The notes under the pieces were generated by a model. That model saw only the letters and a program-made list of their open reading frames with translations, made no database searches and was not told the DNA's origin. From assembly GCA_034766995.1 (NCBI GenBank), contig CM068314.1, forward strand, positions 40,540,808 to 40,604,807: a stretch of 64,000 bases of DNA, read 5' to 3'. Origin of the DNA: Acanthacorydalis orientalis (lineage: Eukaryota; Arthropoda; Insecta; Megaloptera; Corydalidae). Positions 1 to 12,670 of this stretch are shown in pieces (the first letter of the stretch is position 1; every line of letters begins with the position of its first letter). Made by a program: the position numbers and the translations under genes.

Positions 1-640
1 CTCGAACTTGATCATATCCAGTTATCAACTTTCTTTTTGTTTTACAAAATGTTTCACTGTTGTAAAACTTATTTCTCAGTTCATTTTTTATTTTTCCAAA
101 CAACGATCGAACTTTGTGTTGTTTTCAAGAACTGCAAGGTGGAGTTTTATATCAACCAATGTTTTCTAAATTTCTTATGCATGTATGTGCATAGGTGAGT
201 TTATATCAAATTAAAAATATATATTTTAACATATACGTATTACACAAGTAATCAGATTAAATAAATTTCGTGTTCATTTCTAATAAATTAAGTTTTAATT
301 GTTTAATAAAAGATTTTTGCATGCTAGTTTTTTGTTGACGGTAATCTTACACATAACACTGGTTTTAATATCTTTAAAAGTCGTTTATTCAACTTTATTA
401 TTATTTAAAGCAGCTTTATATAAAATATAAAACGTAATTAAACGTAGACGGAATAACATAAAATTGCTTCACTGCAATTTCATTTTTACTGGTGTTAATA
501 TATTATTCTTATAATTAAAAATATAAATGTTTGATAATATAGCTTTAATCTTTCTTATAATTATAAGACAAAGAACTTATATTAATTTAAATTACAACTA
601 TTTAGTAATTTTATGCTACAATAATATTTGAATAAAATTT
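1..640. other. AT-rich unique DNA, nothing recognised
   Basis: Low-complexity intronic-style sequence with no frame, repeat or motif I can support. Confidence 0.6.
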
Positions 641-644
641 TAAA

Positions 645-672
645 TATATATATATAATATATATATATATTA

Positions 673-722
<50 letters not shown>
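645..722. repeat. (TA)n microsatellite
   Basis: Nearly pure TA with short interruptions. It forms the 3' edge of the mariner fragment that follows. Confidence 0.95.
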
Positions 723-727
<5 letters not shown>

Positions 728-825
728 TCTACAAGAGTAGTATTCAATGAAATAAAAAAAAGTTCTAATGCTAATTGGAAATGTCGACTATGTATCTTTA
801 TTAAATTAATATAATTTGTTTTATC

Positions 826-1086
826 GTGCACTTTGCCAACATTTTCTGCGTTAACTGACGTTGAAGGCCTTCCACTGCAGGAGTCATTTTCGAAATTCCT
901 GCCTTTTGCCATGCCTTTTCTAAATTCAGCAGTCCATTTCGCCACTATGGCAAATACTGAGAAGAAGTCATTGTACATACTATGCATCTTTTCAAAAATT
1001 TGGATGGAATTCATACCATCCAAAACTAAAAATTCAATAACCGCACGATGTTTCAATTTATCCATTTCACAAAAATATCTAAACAC
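826..1086 (-). pseudogene. Mariner transposase N-terminal fragment (DNA-binding HTH half)
   Basis: The minus-strand frame starts MDKLKHRAVIEFLVLDGMNS, runs through VAKWTAEFRKG and SGRPSTS, and stops resembling transposase after KVHD, about 87 residues in. These are the paired helix-turn-helix segments (HTH_48 type) and the linker of mariner transposases, which bind the terminal inverted repeats. The rest, including all catalytic aspartates, is absent. The frame then runs into unrelated AT-rich sequence and a (TA)n tract. Mariner transposase is normally about 345 residues, so only a quarter remains. No terminal repeats or TA duplication could be placed. The subfamily is not certain. Confidence 0.8.
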
Positions 1087-1898
1087 ATTTATTAGATTGC
1101 TGTCGAAGCTGAACTAAGAGACGTTTTGCGCTCAAATTTTTACAGACCGCTAATTAAGGATGCCACTTAAAGAAAAAAAACACTTTCATTTATCCCCAAC
1201 GCCTTTCTATATATCACTTCTACAAATTTTTTGAAACCCCTTCGTAGAACAGTTGAAAATTTTAATAAAGTTAAATTTGGAATCAAGCATGACAAAATTA
1301 ATCGAACTTGTAGCAGTTTAATTATATATTTTAGTTGTTTTATGTTATAGTAGACATTAAAAAATAAATATACAATATTTACATATTCAAAAAATCAAAA
1401 ACAAATTTTATTAATTGAATCAAGTTAATACTTTTATATTTTAGTAATACAAAATGTAAATTAAATCCTAGCTCCTCAAACCGTCCTCATACATCAGTTT
1501 ATGGTTTATCACAAGTTTGTAATAACATACAACTTTGTTTTCTAACTTTACTAACATTTTTTTCCTACCAATTTTTTTAAAAAACTTAGTGTTCTAAAGA
1601 GCTCATAAATCAAATAGTAATTTAAGAATTTAACAAATTCTGAATTACTGCTAAGAATTTACGTTTAGCCCTGAAAAAAATCAAATTATCATCTTTTAAT
1701 TCCAACTATTGGCATAAACTATTTCGTTAAGTATATTTTTAAAATACATACTCATCAAAAAAAATACACTTTAATCAGTATAAAAGCATTATTAATTTCA
1801 GATAAATACTTTTTTTTCTACTAAATTCAGAATTGATGTAAAACTGTGTCGTCCATTTTTGGTAAATGTAATAAATGATAATTTTTGTAATATTTGGC

Positions 1899-1901
<3 letters not shown>

Positions 1902-1937
<36 letters not shown>

Positions 1938-1974
1938 ATATGTGTGTGTGTATATACATACATACATATATACA

Positions 1975-2010
<36 letters not shown>
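1902..2010. repeat. Compound (TA)n(TG)n(CATA)n microsatellite
   Basis: TA runs flank a short TGTGTG and CATACATA middle. Translated frames over it are IYIYIY artefacts. Confidence 0.95.
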
Positions 2011-2013
<3 letters not shown>

Positions 2014-3926
2014 TTACCCATATATACTTATATTTGTACATTGATATTATGAGCCGCCAACCTATTATAATAACTACCTTTGCTTATACACCACCCGTTT
2101 ATAATTCACATTAGCTAATATTTTAAATATGCAGGCTTCAATAAATATATCTAAAATTCCATTGAAATAATTCTAAGCAATTAATTTTCTAATAACAATA
2201 ATAATACAATAGCAATACAATCAGCAACATACGTTGTTCATGTGAGAATTTAATTCAACAAGCACACATTCATGACTATTATTAATATTTTCGTACATTG
2301 ATATCTAATCTTAGAGCACAGGAAACCATGTAGGGAACTTGTAGGTATTTAACAGGAAGATACGCTTCGCTAGGTACATGGAACCGCAATTAATTTCAAG
2401 CTCACAGCAACACAAATCAGGGTTGAGAGAATTTCAAGCTTAGCATCAGCTCTCTTGCTTCTACTTGATTTTCTCAAAGATCGGCAATCATTATAATTTC
2501 CTTTTAAGAAAACGGATTATTCAGTTATATGTTGTGAGAAAAATTAATTTAAACAAAGGTTAAAGGTGGATTTTTAATATTTTTATCGATTATATAACAC
2601 AAGCAGGTTAAAATTTTTTTCAAGAAATGTTTTTGTAGTAAAATGTTTGTAAATTATTTATAAACACTCGCACATAATCACAAAAATATTTTTTACTTGA
2701 AAATATTTTATTTTGTCCTCTCTTCATTTAAGTATTCTGTAAAACGTACACTTCAATAATTAAAAAATAATAATGTCTTGAATTTTAATTATACTTTTCT
2801 TAAATCAAAATATATGTTTTGAAACATAATATTTATTTGAAAATTAATTAAAACGTTTAATGTCCATATTGAAGCTGTTTTTCATAATGATAGAATTTTA
2901 TATATTTAAACTTGTATTATACTTTCGAATCCGGCATTGAAATGTAGACTAAACAGTTTAAAAGAAAGATTATTTGCATTGATGAAAATTAAACACATTT
3001 ATTTCTGTTTATATAAACTTTCTAACAAAACATCAAATACGTCATTGATTCTGACAATGAATATGACATGTCATTAAAGTTTCTTCAAATATATATTTTA
3101 GTATTTCTAATTTTATTTCTTATTTATTTTCGTTTTTAACCTTAAGATGATTTCTTTTAATAAATAAAAATATGCCTATAAAATAAAACTTTTTAATTTG
3201 GATTTTTTTTTACAATGTGTATATACAATCACTATGTTTCTTAAAAAATGATGATTTTAATTCCATGTCGAAGTAAAATTTCTATAATTTTACTTTAATT
3301 TTGTGATAAAAATATTACTATTTCCTTCGTCTTTTTATAATAATTTATTACGGATGTAAAAAAAAACCTTGTGCATCTACATTGAACATTTTTCAATCTC
3401 TTACAAATCCTTTTGTAACAGAATAAAAAAGTTTTCATATATCTATATTCAATTTGTAAGACATTTTTCTTTAATTGTATTTTATACATTGAAAATTTCA
3501 GCCAAGCCTTATAGTAGTCAAGTCTAATATTATTTTCGTATAGATTTTTTCTTTAATTGTAAAAGTAATTACTTGTAGATTTTTATTTTTCTTTAAAAAT
3601 TAATAATTTTTTTATTCAATCTAATATATTTTTGTAAAATATATAAGAATTAATAATACATGAATAACATTATTGCTAATTGTAATTAAAATGACACTTC
3701 TTAAATTTATTGAAATACAGATCTTAAATTATAATAATATAAATTAATTATGTTTAATAACGCTTAATAAATCCTTAAACGCAAATGGTAAACAGAACAG
3801 GTTATCCTACAAAGGAACATAAATTCGATTTTCAACATTTTTCTTTTTTTAATCAAATGACGATTTTCTTGAAGATCTCAAAAATGACAAGCAAACTTAA
3901 AATATCATATAAAATATGTCAACAGT

Positions 3927-3980
3927 ACCGGGTCAAACAGGTGTCGGACCTGGCGGCCGCCAGGGGTCATGAGTTCGGGG
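3927..3980. other. GC-rich patch with a 16-bp perfect palindrome
   Basis: In an AT-rich setting this patch holds ACCGGGTCAAACAGGTGTCG and then the perfect palindrome CCTGGCGGCCGCCAGG at 3949-3964, which includes GCGGCCGC. It lies in an 89-codon frame (3785-4054) that is otherwise low-complexity, so I do not call a gene. Origin unknown. Confidence 0.6.
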
Positions 3981-4389
3981 AAAAAATTATTTATTACATA
4001 AAAATACGAAGTTTACACTTCAACTTCTTAGCTAATAATAATAAATTTATGTGAAAAATGTAAATAGGTGTAGGAAAATGATTGGTGTGGAAAGGGAAAT
4101 AATAAAAGAAAAAAAGGTTTTGACAATAAAATTTAGTTACATTTTTATTCATACAGCACATCATTAATATATCACCGTCTTTCGTTACCATAATTATAGT
4201 TTTTATTTCTTTATTTTTCTGAAAACGAATTTATTTTGATTTAACTTATATATTTATAGAATAAAGTTATATGTATAAAGAGAAATGTTATAAAATATAT
4301 TTTTACCTAAAGCCGTTTTTTTTAGTCGTCAGAAATTTTCGTGAACTCATAAATTTTACCTTCAGAGGCACCCAGCTGGGTTAATCAGC

Positions 4390-4392
<3 letters not shown>

Positions 4393-4462
<70 letters not shown>
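4393..4462. repeat. (TA)n microsatellite
   Basis: About 35 uninterrupted TA units. Confidence 0.95.
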
Positions 4463-4465
<3 letters not shown>

Positions 4466-4689
4466 GCACATATACTATATGCTATATCTGTATTCAAATA
4501 TATTAAAAATAATGAATAAAAATATTCACTCAAATATGAAAAAGATATTTTCGAAGTTAGTTTTAAATGGGTAACGTTTACAATTTTCGTACTTTTAGCA
4601 AACACTATAGAATATGGTATGTTATTTTTTGCACTGTATAATTTTATTCTTTGACTTTTATCTCTGAGACTGATCATTACATCTATGAA

Positions 4690-4990
4690 AAAACCATAGT
4701 GCTGTAATCCGTGGGTGCAGTGCTTTCATTATTGAGTGTCAGACACAGAGACCCATGACTCATGGACTAGTCGTGGTGTTAATAAGAGTTTTTCGATTTG
4801 TAGTTATGTTAGTGAGAGGCATCCAGACTAGGTTGCTCCAGGTGCACACTGATGGTACATCCTCTGAAAAATTCAGAAGGTTATTCGTCACATGGTTTGA
4901 TATTAATAGGAATGAATACCAAAATGTATTAGTTTATATATTGTACAACTGTAATATTCATTGCTCCGTACATAGAAATCATCCATAAAA
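4690..4990 (+). other. Moderately GC-enriched segment, unidentified
   Basis: Contains GTGTCAGACACAGAGACCCA and CACACTGATGGTACATCC, and a 77-codon frame (4755-4988) with no recognisable domain. It may be a transposon scrap or a regulatory segment. It follows the large (TA)n tract at 4393-4462. Confidence 0.3.
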
Positions 4991-5302
4991 CTACAAAAGT
5001 ACGTAAAAGCAGATACCATATAATATATTATCATTTACTAAAGGTACGAAGATCGTAGGATTTACTGGCGTATACCTGAATCTCGTGAATACAGATAATG
5101 TAAAAGACAATATATAAAAATTATAGAAAAAACAATCCATTTCAAGAAGTATTAAACAATTTGGGAACATTAAAAATCTTATCAAACGACATTAAAAAAA
5201 GTAATTAATAATTATATAAAAACCTATTGATTTATTAATTTAATGTTTTTTTCTGAAGAAAATCAAACTGCTAATTTGATATTCAACATCTCTTTTTATA
5301 TA

Positions 5303-6130
5303 CATGGGCCGTTTAATAAGTATGGTAAAAAAGCAAGCTAAACACTGTTTTTTGGAAAAAATCTATTTTATTTCTCAACATAGTCTCCATTGAGGTCTGT
5401 ACACTTGGTCCAGTGAGTCTTCAAAATACGCATTGATGGCGGCGATGACATCCTCATTCGACGAGAATTTCTTCCCACCGAGACATATTTTCAAGTTTGG
5501 GAAGAGAAAGAAGTCACACGGGGCCAAGTTCAGAGAATAGGGTCGATGAGAAATCAATTCGAAGCCAAATTCGTGCAATTTTGTCATAACGACGGTCGAT
5601 TTGTGAGACGGCACGTTGTCCTGGTGAAAAAACATTTTTTTATGTGCCAATCCTGTCAGTTTTTGTTTCAGCACTCCTCTCAAACGGTCCAATAACGTTA
5701 CATAATAGGCTACTGTTATCGTTTTTCCCTTCGTTAAGTAGTCGATCAGGATGATTCCTAGGTAATCACAAAAAAAAACAGTGGCCATTCACCTTCCCGG
5801 CCGACAAAACGATCTTTTCCTTTTCTGGCGCACTTGACCAGTCTTTATCCACTGCTTTGATTACTGCTTCAACTCAGTGGTGTAGTGGTGGATCCATGTT
5901 TCATCTACGGTGATGAATTAATGCAAAAAAAACCTACTCGTTTTTCTTCATTTTTTCGACAACTGTTACAAAGCTCGCTTCAAACATGTGTAGAAGGTGA
6001 ACAGTGCGTTGCTTCTGGCTGAAATTTCATCTATGCTAGTTTGAAAAGTGATACTTGATATCCGTGACGTTACCAAATGAATGGCGGTGCCATATCATAG
6101 AAATTTATTAAACTTATCAAACGACCCTTG
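5303..6130 (-). mobile_element. Internally deleted mariner element with terminal repeats and TA duplication
   Basis: The 828-bp element is flanked by TA on both sides (5301-5302 and 6131-6132). Its ends are imperfect inverted repeats: CATGGGCCGTTTAATAAGTA on the left, and CAAGGGTCGTTTGATAAGTT reading in from the right. The transposase runs on the minus strand and lacks its DNA-binding half, which accounts for the short length against about 1.3 kb for intact mariners. It is a dead element that may still have been mobilised in trans through its ends. Confidence 0.9.
5375..5950 (-). pseudogene. Mariner transposase catalytic region, broken but keeping all three aspartates
   Basis: The minus strand encodes VDETWIHHYTTELKQ near 5920 (first catalytic Asp). 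After a shifted segment comes a 137-codon frame (5788-5375) beginning MATVFF, with FHQDNVPSH (second Asp) and LAPCDFFLFPNL (third Asp). I count 34 residues between the last two aspartates, the D34D spacing of mariner. The N-terminal HTH region is missing and the segments are not in one frame, so it is a pseudogene. The C-terminus ends QVYRPQW, short of the usual KCIELKGDYVEK-like tail. Confidence 0.9.
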
Positions 6131-7259
6131 TACTTAAATATCAAAATTATATTAAAATGGCATTTAAAATTGTACAAATTACTTGAAAAGAACAAATCGT
6201 CTGTAATACATCCAAAAAGTATTTAAATTAAAAAAAACATTAAGAGTTTTAAAAAATATATATGTATTAATGTGTGTAATAAAATAATTCCTAATATATT
6301 ATTTTTCTGTAAAGATATATTTAATTCAAACCGCATAAAACTTTAAATGGTAAATATTGCTATTAATTGAAAACATACGAGTATAATACCAATAATATTA
6401 CTATTAATATGTTTACTATACAGTAAAACTATCTGTTGAAATAAAATAAAGGAACAATTGTGCCAAAAGATAACAATGAACATGTGAAAATATCAAATTA
6501 AATTAGAATTTGATTTCGTCCCACGAATATTGTTCAACAGAGTATTACAAGCGCTTGTCAATTAAGCACTCACTATTATTATTTTAATGAAATGATTCGA
6601 ATTATCTGATTTTCACATTCAACAGTTTCGCAATTTCAATAAATGAAAGAAATGAAATTGAAGTATATTGTTTTGTGAAAATATGTAATATTTTCAAAAA
6701 ATATATACATAATGTAATTAATCATTATTGTAAGCTAAATATTTGTTGATTATTTTTAGAAAAAATATTTTATAATGGAAAAAAGATTTTAAGACATATT
6801 TAGGAAATTAATGAACATTTAAGTTTATATATTGCTAGAAACATCAAATTTAATCAATGTCTATTTTATAATTAATATTTTTAATAACTTTTATAGATTT
6901 AAAATTTATTTATTAAGGACTATTGTTAAATTCACTAATAAATTATATATATATATATATTGAATTTAGATTTTATTATTTATTTTAAAATAAGAAAAAA
7001 ACTATCATTTCGTATTACTATGTAATAAAACTTGCAACTATCAATGTTCATTCAATTAATTGTAATTATTCAATTTAAGAATTTTTATTAGAATACTTCA
7101 TCACTATGAAGAATTCAATAAAATTTAATACTTAATCTATTGGGTGTCGACTTCTATAAATAACAACAATTCTCAAACAATGACAATTCTTGAAAATTGT
7201 TTGTACCAATATTTTCATTAATGTTTCGTAGACAGTTTTTATAAAGTTTCTCTTTAATA

Positions 7260-7560
7260 CACGTCACAATAATGATTCAATATCTTGTGCCAGACAGCGT
7301 GTAACTGAAGTCGGACAATTTATTAGTTGGATCCAAAAAAATATGTCTGTGTTTGATTTTACAAGTGTCCCGAGTACTGTCAGTTCTGGCTGCAGCTCAT
7401 ATATTTACATTGCGACTAATATATTTGAAATACAGAATATCGACGTTTCTGTAAGGGTGTTAACCTCTGTAACAAATTTGCTCAGACTACACCGCAGATA
7501 CCTGATCGGATACGAAAACCGAAACGCTAAAATAGCTTAAGAAGGTGCAATACAAATAAT
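7260..7560 (+). other. Coding-like island, unidentified
   Basis: A 65-codon frame (7343-7540) begins MSVFDFTSVPSTVSSGCSSY in a stretch with balanced codon-like composition and several CpGs. There is no recognisable domain and no clear splice sites. It may be a conserved noncoding block or chance. Confidence 0.25.
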
Positions 7561-7955
7561 CGCAAATAGTAACAAGTACGTTGCCGTCGTTATTTCGATC
7601 GTACAATTTATTGCAATTACTCACTTATCCAGTCCTGATTTTTTATTTAACATAAAATATTTTTAGAATGGTTTTTAATATTTCATTTATTTACTTATAT
7701 ACAATAACGACAACAAATAATCCGACTAATTGTTTATATAAACCTATATAAAAACCATTCTTATCATAACATACCAATATCTGTTTATAACGAACTCAGT
7801 TTTACCATGTAGTTTATTCGCCGTGTAGAAATTTTTTTATAAACTGTTAACACACAATGTGTAGCTAAAGTTATTTCCAGCAAATACCTTTCGTTAAGTA
7901 TAGAAGATCATGATAAAGAACATTGTTATACCATAGATTTATACATTATATATAC

Positions 7956-7957
<2 letters not shown>

Positions 7958-8005
<48 letters not shown>
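7958..8005. repeat. (TA)n microsatellite
   Basis: About 24 TA units. A similar shorter tract lies at 8437-8478. Confidence 0.95.
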
Positions 8006-8008
<3 letters not shown>

Positions 8009-8434
8009 AATGTAAACAGAAATAAGAATATATAATTAATTATATAAATATTATCTTTCTTACAATTTTTTTAATCAAAATATTAGTATTTAAAAAAAAT
8101 ATATTTAATATTATATATATATAATTAAATGGTGAAAAATATTTCTTTTTTTTTAAATCCTTATTTTAATTTAAATATTAATATCTATCATTTTATAACT
8201 CAAATTGTATAAATATTATCCTCGTATTAAAGGAACTACTAATAAATAAACTCCTATTTTAACTATTTTTAATTAATAATTTCGATCTACAATTGATATT
8301 GCGTACACATTTTTTGTTAATTTTTCGATTTATAACAGAACTTCATAATAAATGGCTTGAGAATTGAAATAACCACACAAAAAAAATTATTTAGAAGATA
8401 TTATTGTAAAGTAAAATGAAATGGTAACAAAATT

Positions 8435-8484
<50 letters not shown>

Positions 8485-8639
8485 AAAATTCAACATACTG
8501 GTTGAAAATCGCACAAAATTTACTCGTTTTTATACATTATGTAATAACTTACATACTTTCACTATATGAGTTAGAAATATCTTTTACAATCATTTTTTCA
8601 AAAATTCAATTTTCAAAATAGAAATTCATGTTCTGTGGA

Positions 8640-8960
8640 ATTATTTCATCTGGTTGGCAATTAATTAATTTGTTGGCGGCTAACTAGATAAATTGTACGG
8701 AAAGTTGTACGACAGCCAGAAAATTAAATGTACCCAACGTTGAATCCTTTGAATTCTCGTCGTTTATATAAGGTCTGGGGTTTTTGACCGCAGACGAACA
8801 TAGCTGTCGTTTAACTCTTTCAGACAATTTAGAATTGCACTACACTAATGCATTAGAAACACAGCTTATAAGTCCAATTGTCGTAAACGATAACCATCCA
8901 GACAAAATAATCTCGTCAAATGATTATTCACTCATACTACTGGAATGCTTGTGCAAAATT
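8640..8960 (+). other. Island with a TATA-like motif, unidentified
   Basis: TTTATATAAGGTCTGGGG (8763-8780) lies just upstream of a 66-codon frame (8784-8984) starting MTADEHSCRLTLSDNLELHY. Composition differs from the flanks. A cryptic promoter or exon is possible, but nothing else supports it. Confidence 0.25.
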
Positions 8961-9358
8961 ATATTGTGTGCTTTATATGTTTAAACTATTGATTTACTAA
9001 ATGTTACCGACAAATAAAGATACAAATAGAAATAATAATTGTACTTCAAAATAAATAAATGATAGAATATCACATAATTTTAGAAAAAATAATAAACTTT
9101 AAATCACTTCCTTTACAATTTTAGAACAGAATGATGTACAAATATATATATATATACAAATATTTGCAGAAATATTGTATTTATTTCATTTTTTACACAT
9201 TATATATTTTATATAAATTGTATTTATTGTGCTTATATGATTGGTAAAGAGAGAATAAAATACTTTTAAAATATTTTTGAATATTTTAGTTATAAATATA
9301 ACAACTTGGGCTTCTATAACAAAATTTTCCTTTTTTAAATAATAATTAACTAAAGACT

Positions 9359-9426
9359 TATATATATATATACATATATATATATACACACACATATATA
9401 TATACATATATATATATACATATATT
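9359..9426. repeat. Compound TA/CA microsatellite
   Basis: TATATACA and CACACA blocks alternate. Confidence 0.9.
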
Positions 9427-9786
9427 ATAGCACCAAAAAAGTATTATAGCACTAAACCCCTGCATGTTGTTTACATACGCATTTATTTTAATATTAGATT
9501 GTAGAGCCCTTATAATATGATATTTAAATTTCAAAATTACTACTTTTTATTAAAACAAATAGACACAATATTTAAATCGACTTTCATCAAACAAAATGCA
9601 AGCTTAATCTGTTTTTCAAATTACTTCTGAACCATGGCGGACATATTCACTTTTGAAATAATGAAAAAAGTATATAAAAAATCGAATATATATATATATT
9701 AAAAATAATCAAATTGAAATAAATAAAAAAAATGTTTTTTCTCAAATAAAAATTAAATCGAAAACATCATATAGCTGCATCTAGAC

Positions 9787-10227
9787 CAGTGGTGTCAAAC
9801 ACGCGACCCTCGGGCCGCAAAACTTTAAAATGCGGCCTCCGGACCAAAGATTGAACTTGATTTTATTAAAATAATAAAACAGAATTTAAAAAAAATATAA
9901 AATACATTTTTAAAACATTGCAAATTATTGAAGTATATTGTAAGGAACGCCGTTTTATGCTCATCGGTATATTCGTCGTAATTCCTCTAATTTAAAATTT
10001 TGTTGTAACATTTGATAGTAATACCTAAAATTAATGTATTTTTTACAATTTTTATAAATTCGTAGTAGAATAAATAAATGTAAAATTTAAGTGAGTTATT
10101 TTGGAATATAAATAAAATCTTTGTTCGTTCGCTAAATATTTTTCTGTGAGACTTTTTATCTGCAGTCTGCATAATCTCTAAATCTGAATTTGGTAGCCCT
10201 TGTTCTTACATGAGTGTGTCACCACTG
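9787..10227. mobile_element. Non-autonomous hAT element (441 bp)
   Basis: The left end reads CAGTGGTGTCAAACACGCG. The right end read inward is CAGTGGTGACACACTCATG. The 8-bp flanks ATCTAGAC (9779-9786) and ATTTAGAC (10228-10235) match at seven of eight positions, the target duplication size of hAT transposons. The first 60 bases are GC-rich (CCCTCGGGCCGC) in an AT-rich setting, as in many Charlie-like hAT families. There is no transposase inside. Assignment rests on ends and duplication, not on protein. Confidence 0.87.
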
Positions 10228-10776
10228 ATTTAGACTATTGTTATATTAATTTTTCGATTTAATTATTTGCCTTTTGTATAATTAAAAGACTGGATTCGAT
10301 CATTAGTGTAAATAACAAGTTTACAAGACGATTGATTGATGTAATGCGGATGAAAACAATTTATTCCTTAAATATACACCTAATTAAACTTTAAAATTCA
10401 TTTAAACAATGACCAGTATCAAATTAATTTTGAAACTGACAGATTTTATCTCCAATTTTAGCTTTTCAGTAATTTTCTGTATTTTGTGATACTGAATATT
10501 ATCTAGCTAACAGAAGAGATGGTTCAAGAGTCGAAACTGATCGCAGCAGATTATATTTGCAATAATCTGAAAAATTCTATAGAACAAGACATCTGAGAAA
10601 GTATATTTCTTCTGTATTTTTTTTATACAGTAAGTATGAAATATCAAACAGCAGCATATTTTTTTCGCGCGCACGCTAGTTACAAAAACCATATTTACTT
10701 CAGAAATATGTTAGGTATTTCTTGCAAAAATGTACCTCTTATAATTTTATAATTCTTTTGAGCATATAGAATGTAG

Positions 10777-10803
10777 TATATATATATAGAGAGAGAGAGA
10801 GAG
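10777..10803. repeat. (TA)n(GA)n microsatellite
   Basis: A short TA run passes directly into GAGAGA. Confidence 0.85.
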
Positions 10804-11693
10804 TTAATATAATATTTGTAAACCGAGTCAAATCTTAATTGAAGTTCAATATGAAAAATCACTAAAATTTATTATCCATAGATGAGTACATACAATGAAA
10901 ATTAAATCAATCAAACATTAATATCTCCAAAAATGAGATTCTAAAGAAGGAGAGTGTTATTTTTATATACAATAATAATAAAAATGCAACTACATGCACA
11001 TGTAAGGATGAGTTCATCCTTTTTCAACGTTATTCCATTGTTAAAACAATGATTCGAAAAATATTTTAATTATTTATGATTGATTTAAAGAAAAATATTT
11101 CACAACTAAATGATAAATTCGAGTTTTAAATTCGTTAACATTATTTTGTAGATTATTTTACATTCTTGTTATTAAATAAAATTGATAGAGTAACGAACAC
11201 TGGAATTCTCTTTAAATAAAAAAATATAAACATCTATACTGATTGAAAGTAAATCGTTTAAAATAAAGTAGAAAGTTAAATGGTTCAAAACAAATAACTA
11301 ATTTTATTCATAAATATTGAGAAATCGATTTGATATTGTAAAGTTTTAATTCGAGCATCAGAATTTTTCTTATAAATGCGTAAAATAATACTATCTGTAG
11401 ATATTAAAGAAACGTTCACTCACAAACTTCCAACTTTTGAAGAATATTCAAATTCCACAGCTAATAGACTACAAAGTTTACCGAAATTGACTTTATAAAA
11501 GTTTTCAGATTATCCAACAAAACGATCCTAAATGGTATTCTGCAACGTTTTAAAACATTCTTGAATCGAATCAGTGTTTTAATATCTGGAAATTTATGTG
11601 CGTATTCGATTACACATCTCCGATAACTAATATATTGAATCATATATTGTTTCACAAATATATAATTTACTGTTAAAAATATATCTATGCAGT

Positions 11694-11695
<2 letters not shown>

Positions 11696-11731
<36 letters not shown>
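11696..11731. repeat. (TA)n microsatellite
   Basis: About 17 TA units; a further tract lies at 12641-12670. Confidence 0.95.
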
Positions 11732-11734
<3 letters not shown>

Positions 11735-12637
11735 TAATACAAACAATTTGAATAAAAATCCTCTAATATAATTTTTCATCTTACTATTATTTACTAGTAC
11801 TATTAATGTACATTATTAATAGATTAATATAATTTTAATTAGTAAATTAATTAATACTCTGTTTTCATATAAAATATAAAAAAGAAAACACAATTATAGA
11901 AAATAATACGAACTATATAAAAAATGTTATTTTTTTAAAAATAAGTAGTCAAGAGTCTGTATTTACTGGCTTTTTGCTATTGAATGTTTGACAATGTTTT
12001 CTAAATTTATTTATAATTCTTAACAAAAAGATGCGATGTGTCAAAAAGATATTTGTTATTTTATCAAGTGTAAAATATCCACCAAATCGACAATTTAATT
12101 ATTAATAAGAATGTTGTACAATTATCCAACATTATACTGATTGGTGTAACCGGTATTATTAGTATCAACCGAAAGATCGAAAATTACAAATATCCTTAAT
12201 TTAAATTATCTTTTTTGCCATCTGCACCCTGCATGAGCATTAATCTATTTAAATATGATCGTGTGTGTATTAATATATTTTCATAAAAATTATATTTATT
12301 ATGTTCTTTTCTTAGAATATGTTTCTGTAGATCTCTTTTAAGTTAAGTATTAATTTTAAAAAATGTGTAGTTCTTTCATGAATAAATACCAATAAAATTC
12401 TCTACATACCTTTGAAATTGTATCAAAAAATCTGAAATAAAAGTAATAGAACGTGCGTCTACACTACCAATCAGACAGAATTCTCCCTTTTGCACATTCC
12501 GAAACATGTAGGTTGAAACAATAGATACCCTTGTCAACGATTCAAATAGAATAACAATACAGAAAAAAGGAAACAGCATTGTGAGATCAAAGAATGACAT
12601 CTACGTTCGGATTCACGTACACTCACACAAATATAAA

Positions 12638-12670
<33 letters not shown>

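Larger units (their letters stand above)
1118..5302. other. AT-rich intronic-style DNA
   Basis: Apart from two microsatellites, the GC-rich patch at 3927 and the segment at 4690, I see no gene or element. Confidence 0.55.
6131..9778. other. AT-rich intronic-style DNA
   Basis: Contains microsatellites and the unidentified islands at 7260 and 8640, nothing else supportable. Confidence 0.55.

Noticed and set aside
3785..4054. 89-codon frame over the GC-rich patch
   Set aside because: Low-complexity on both sides, no domain and no splice signals consistent with an exon.
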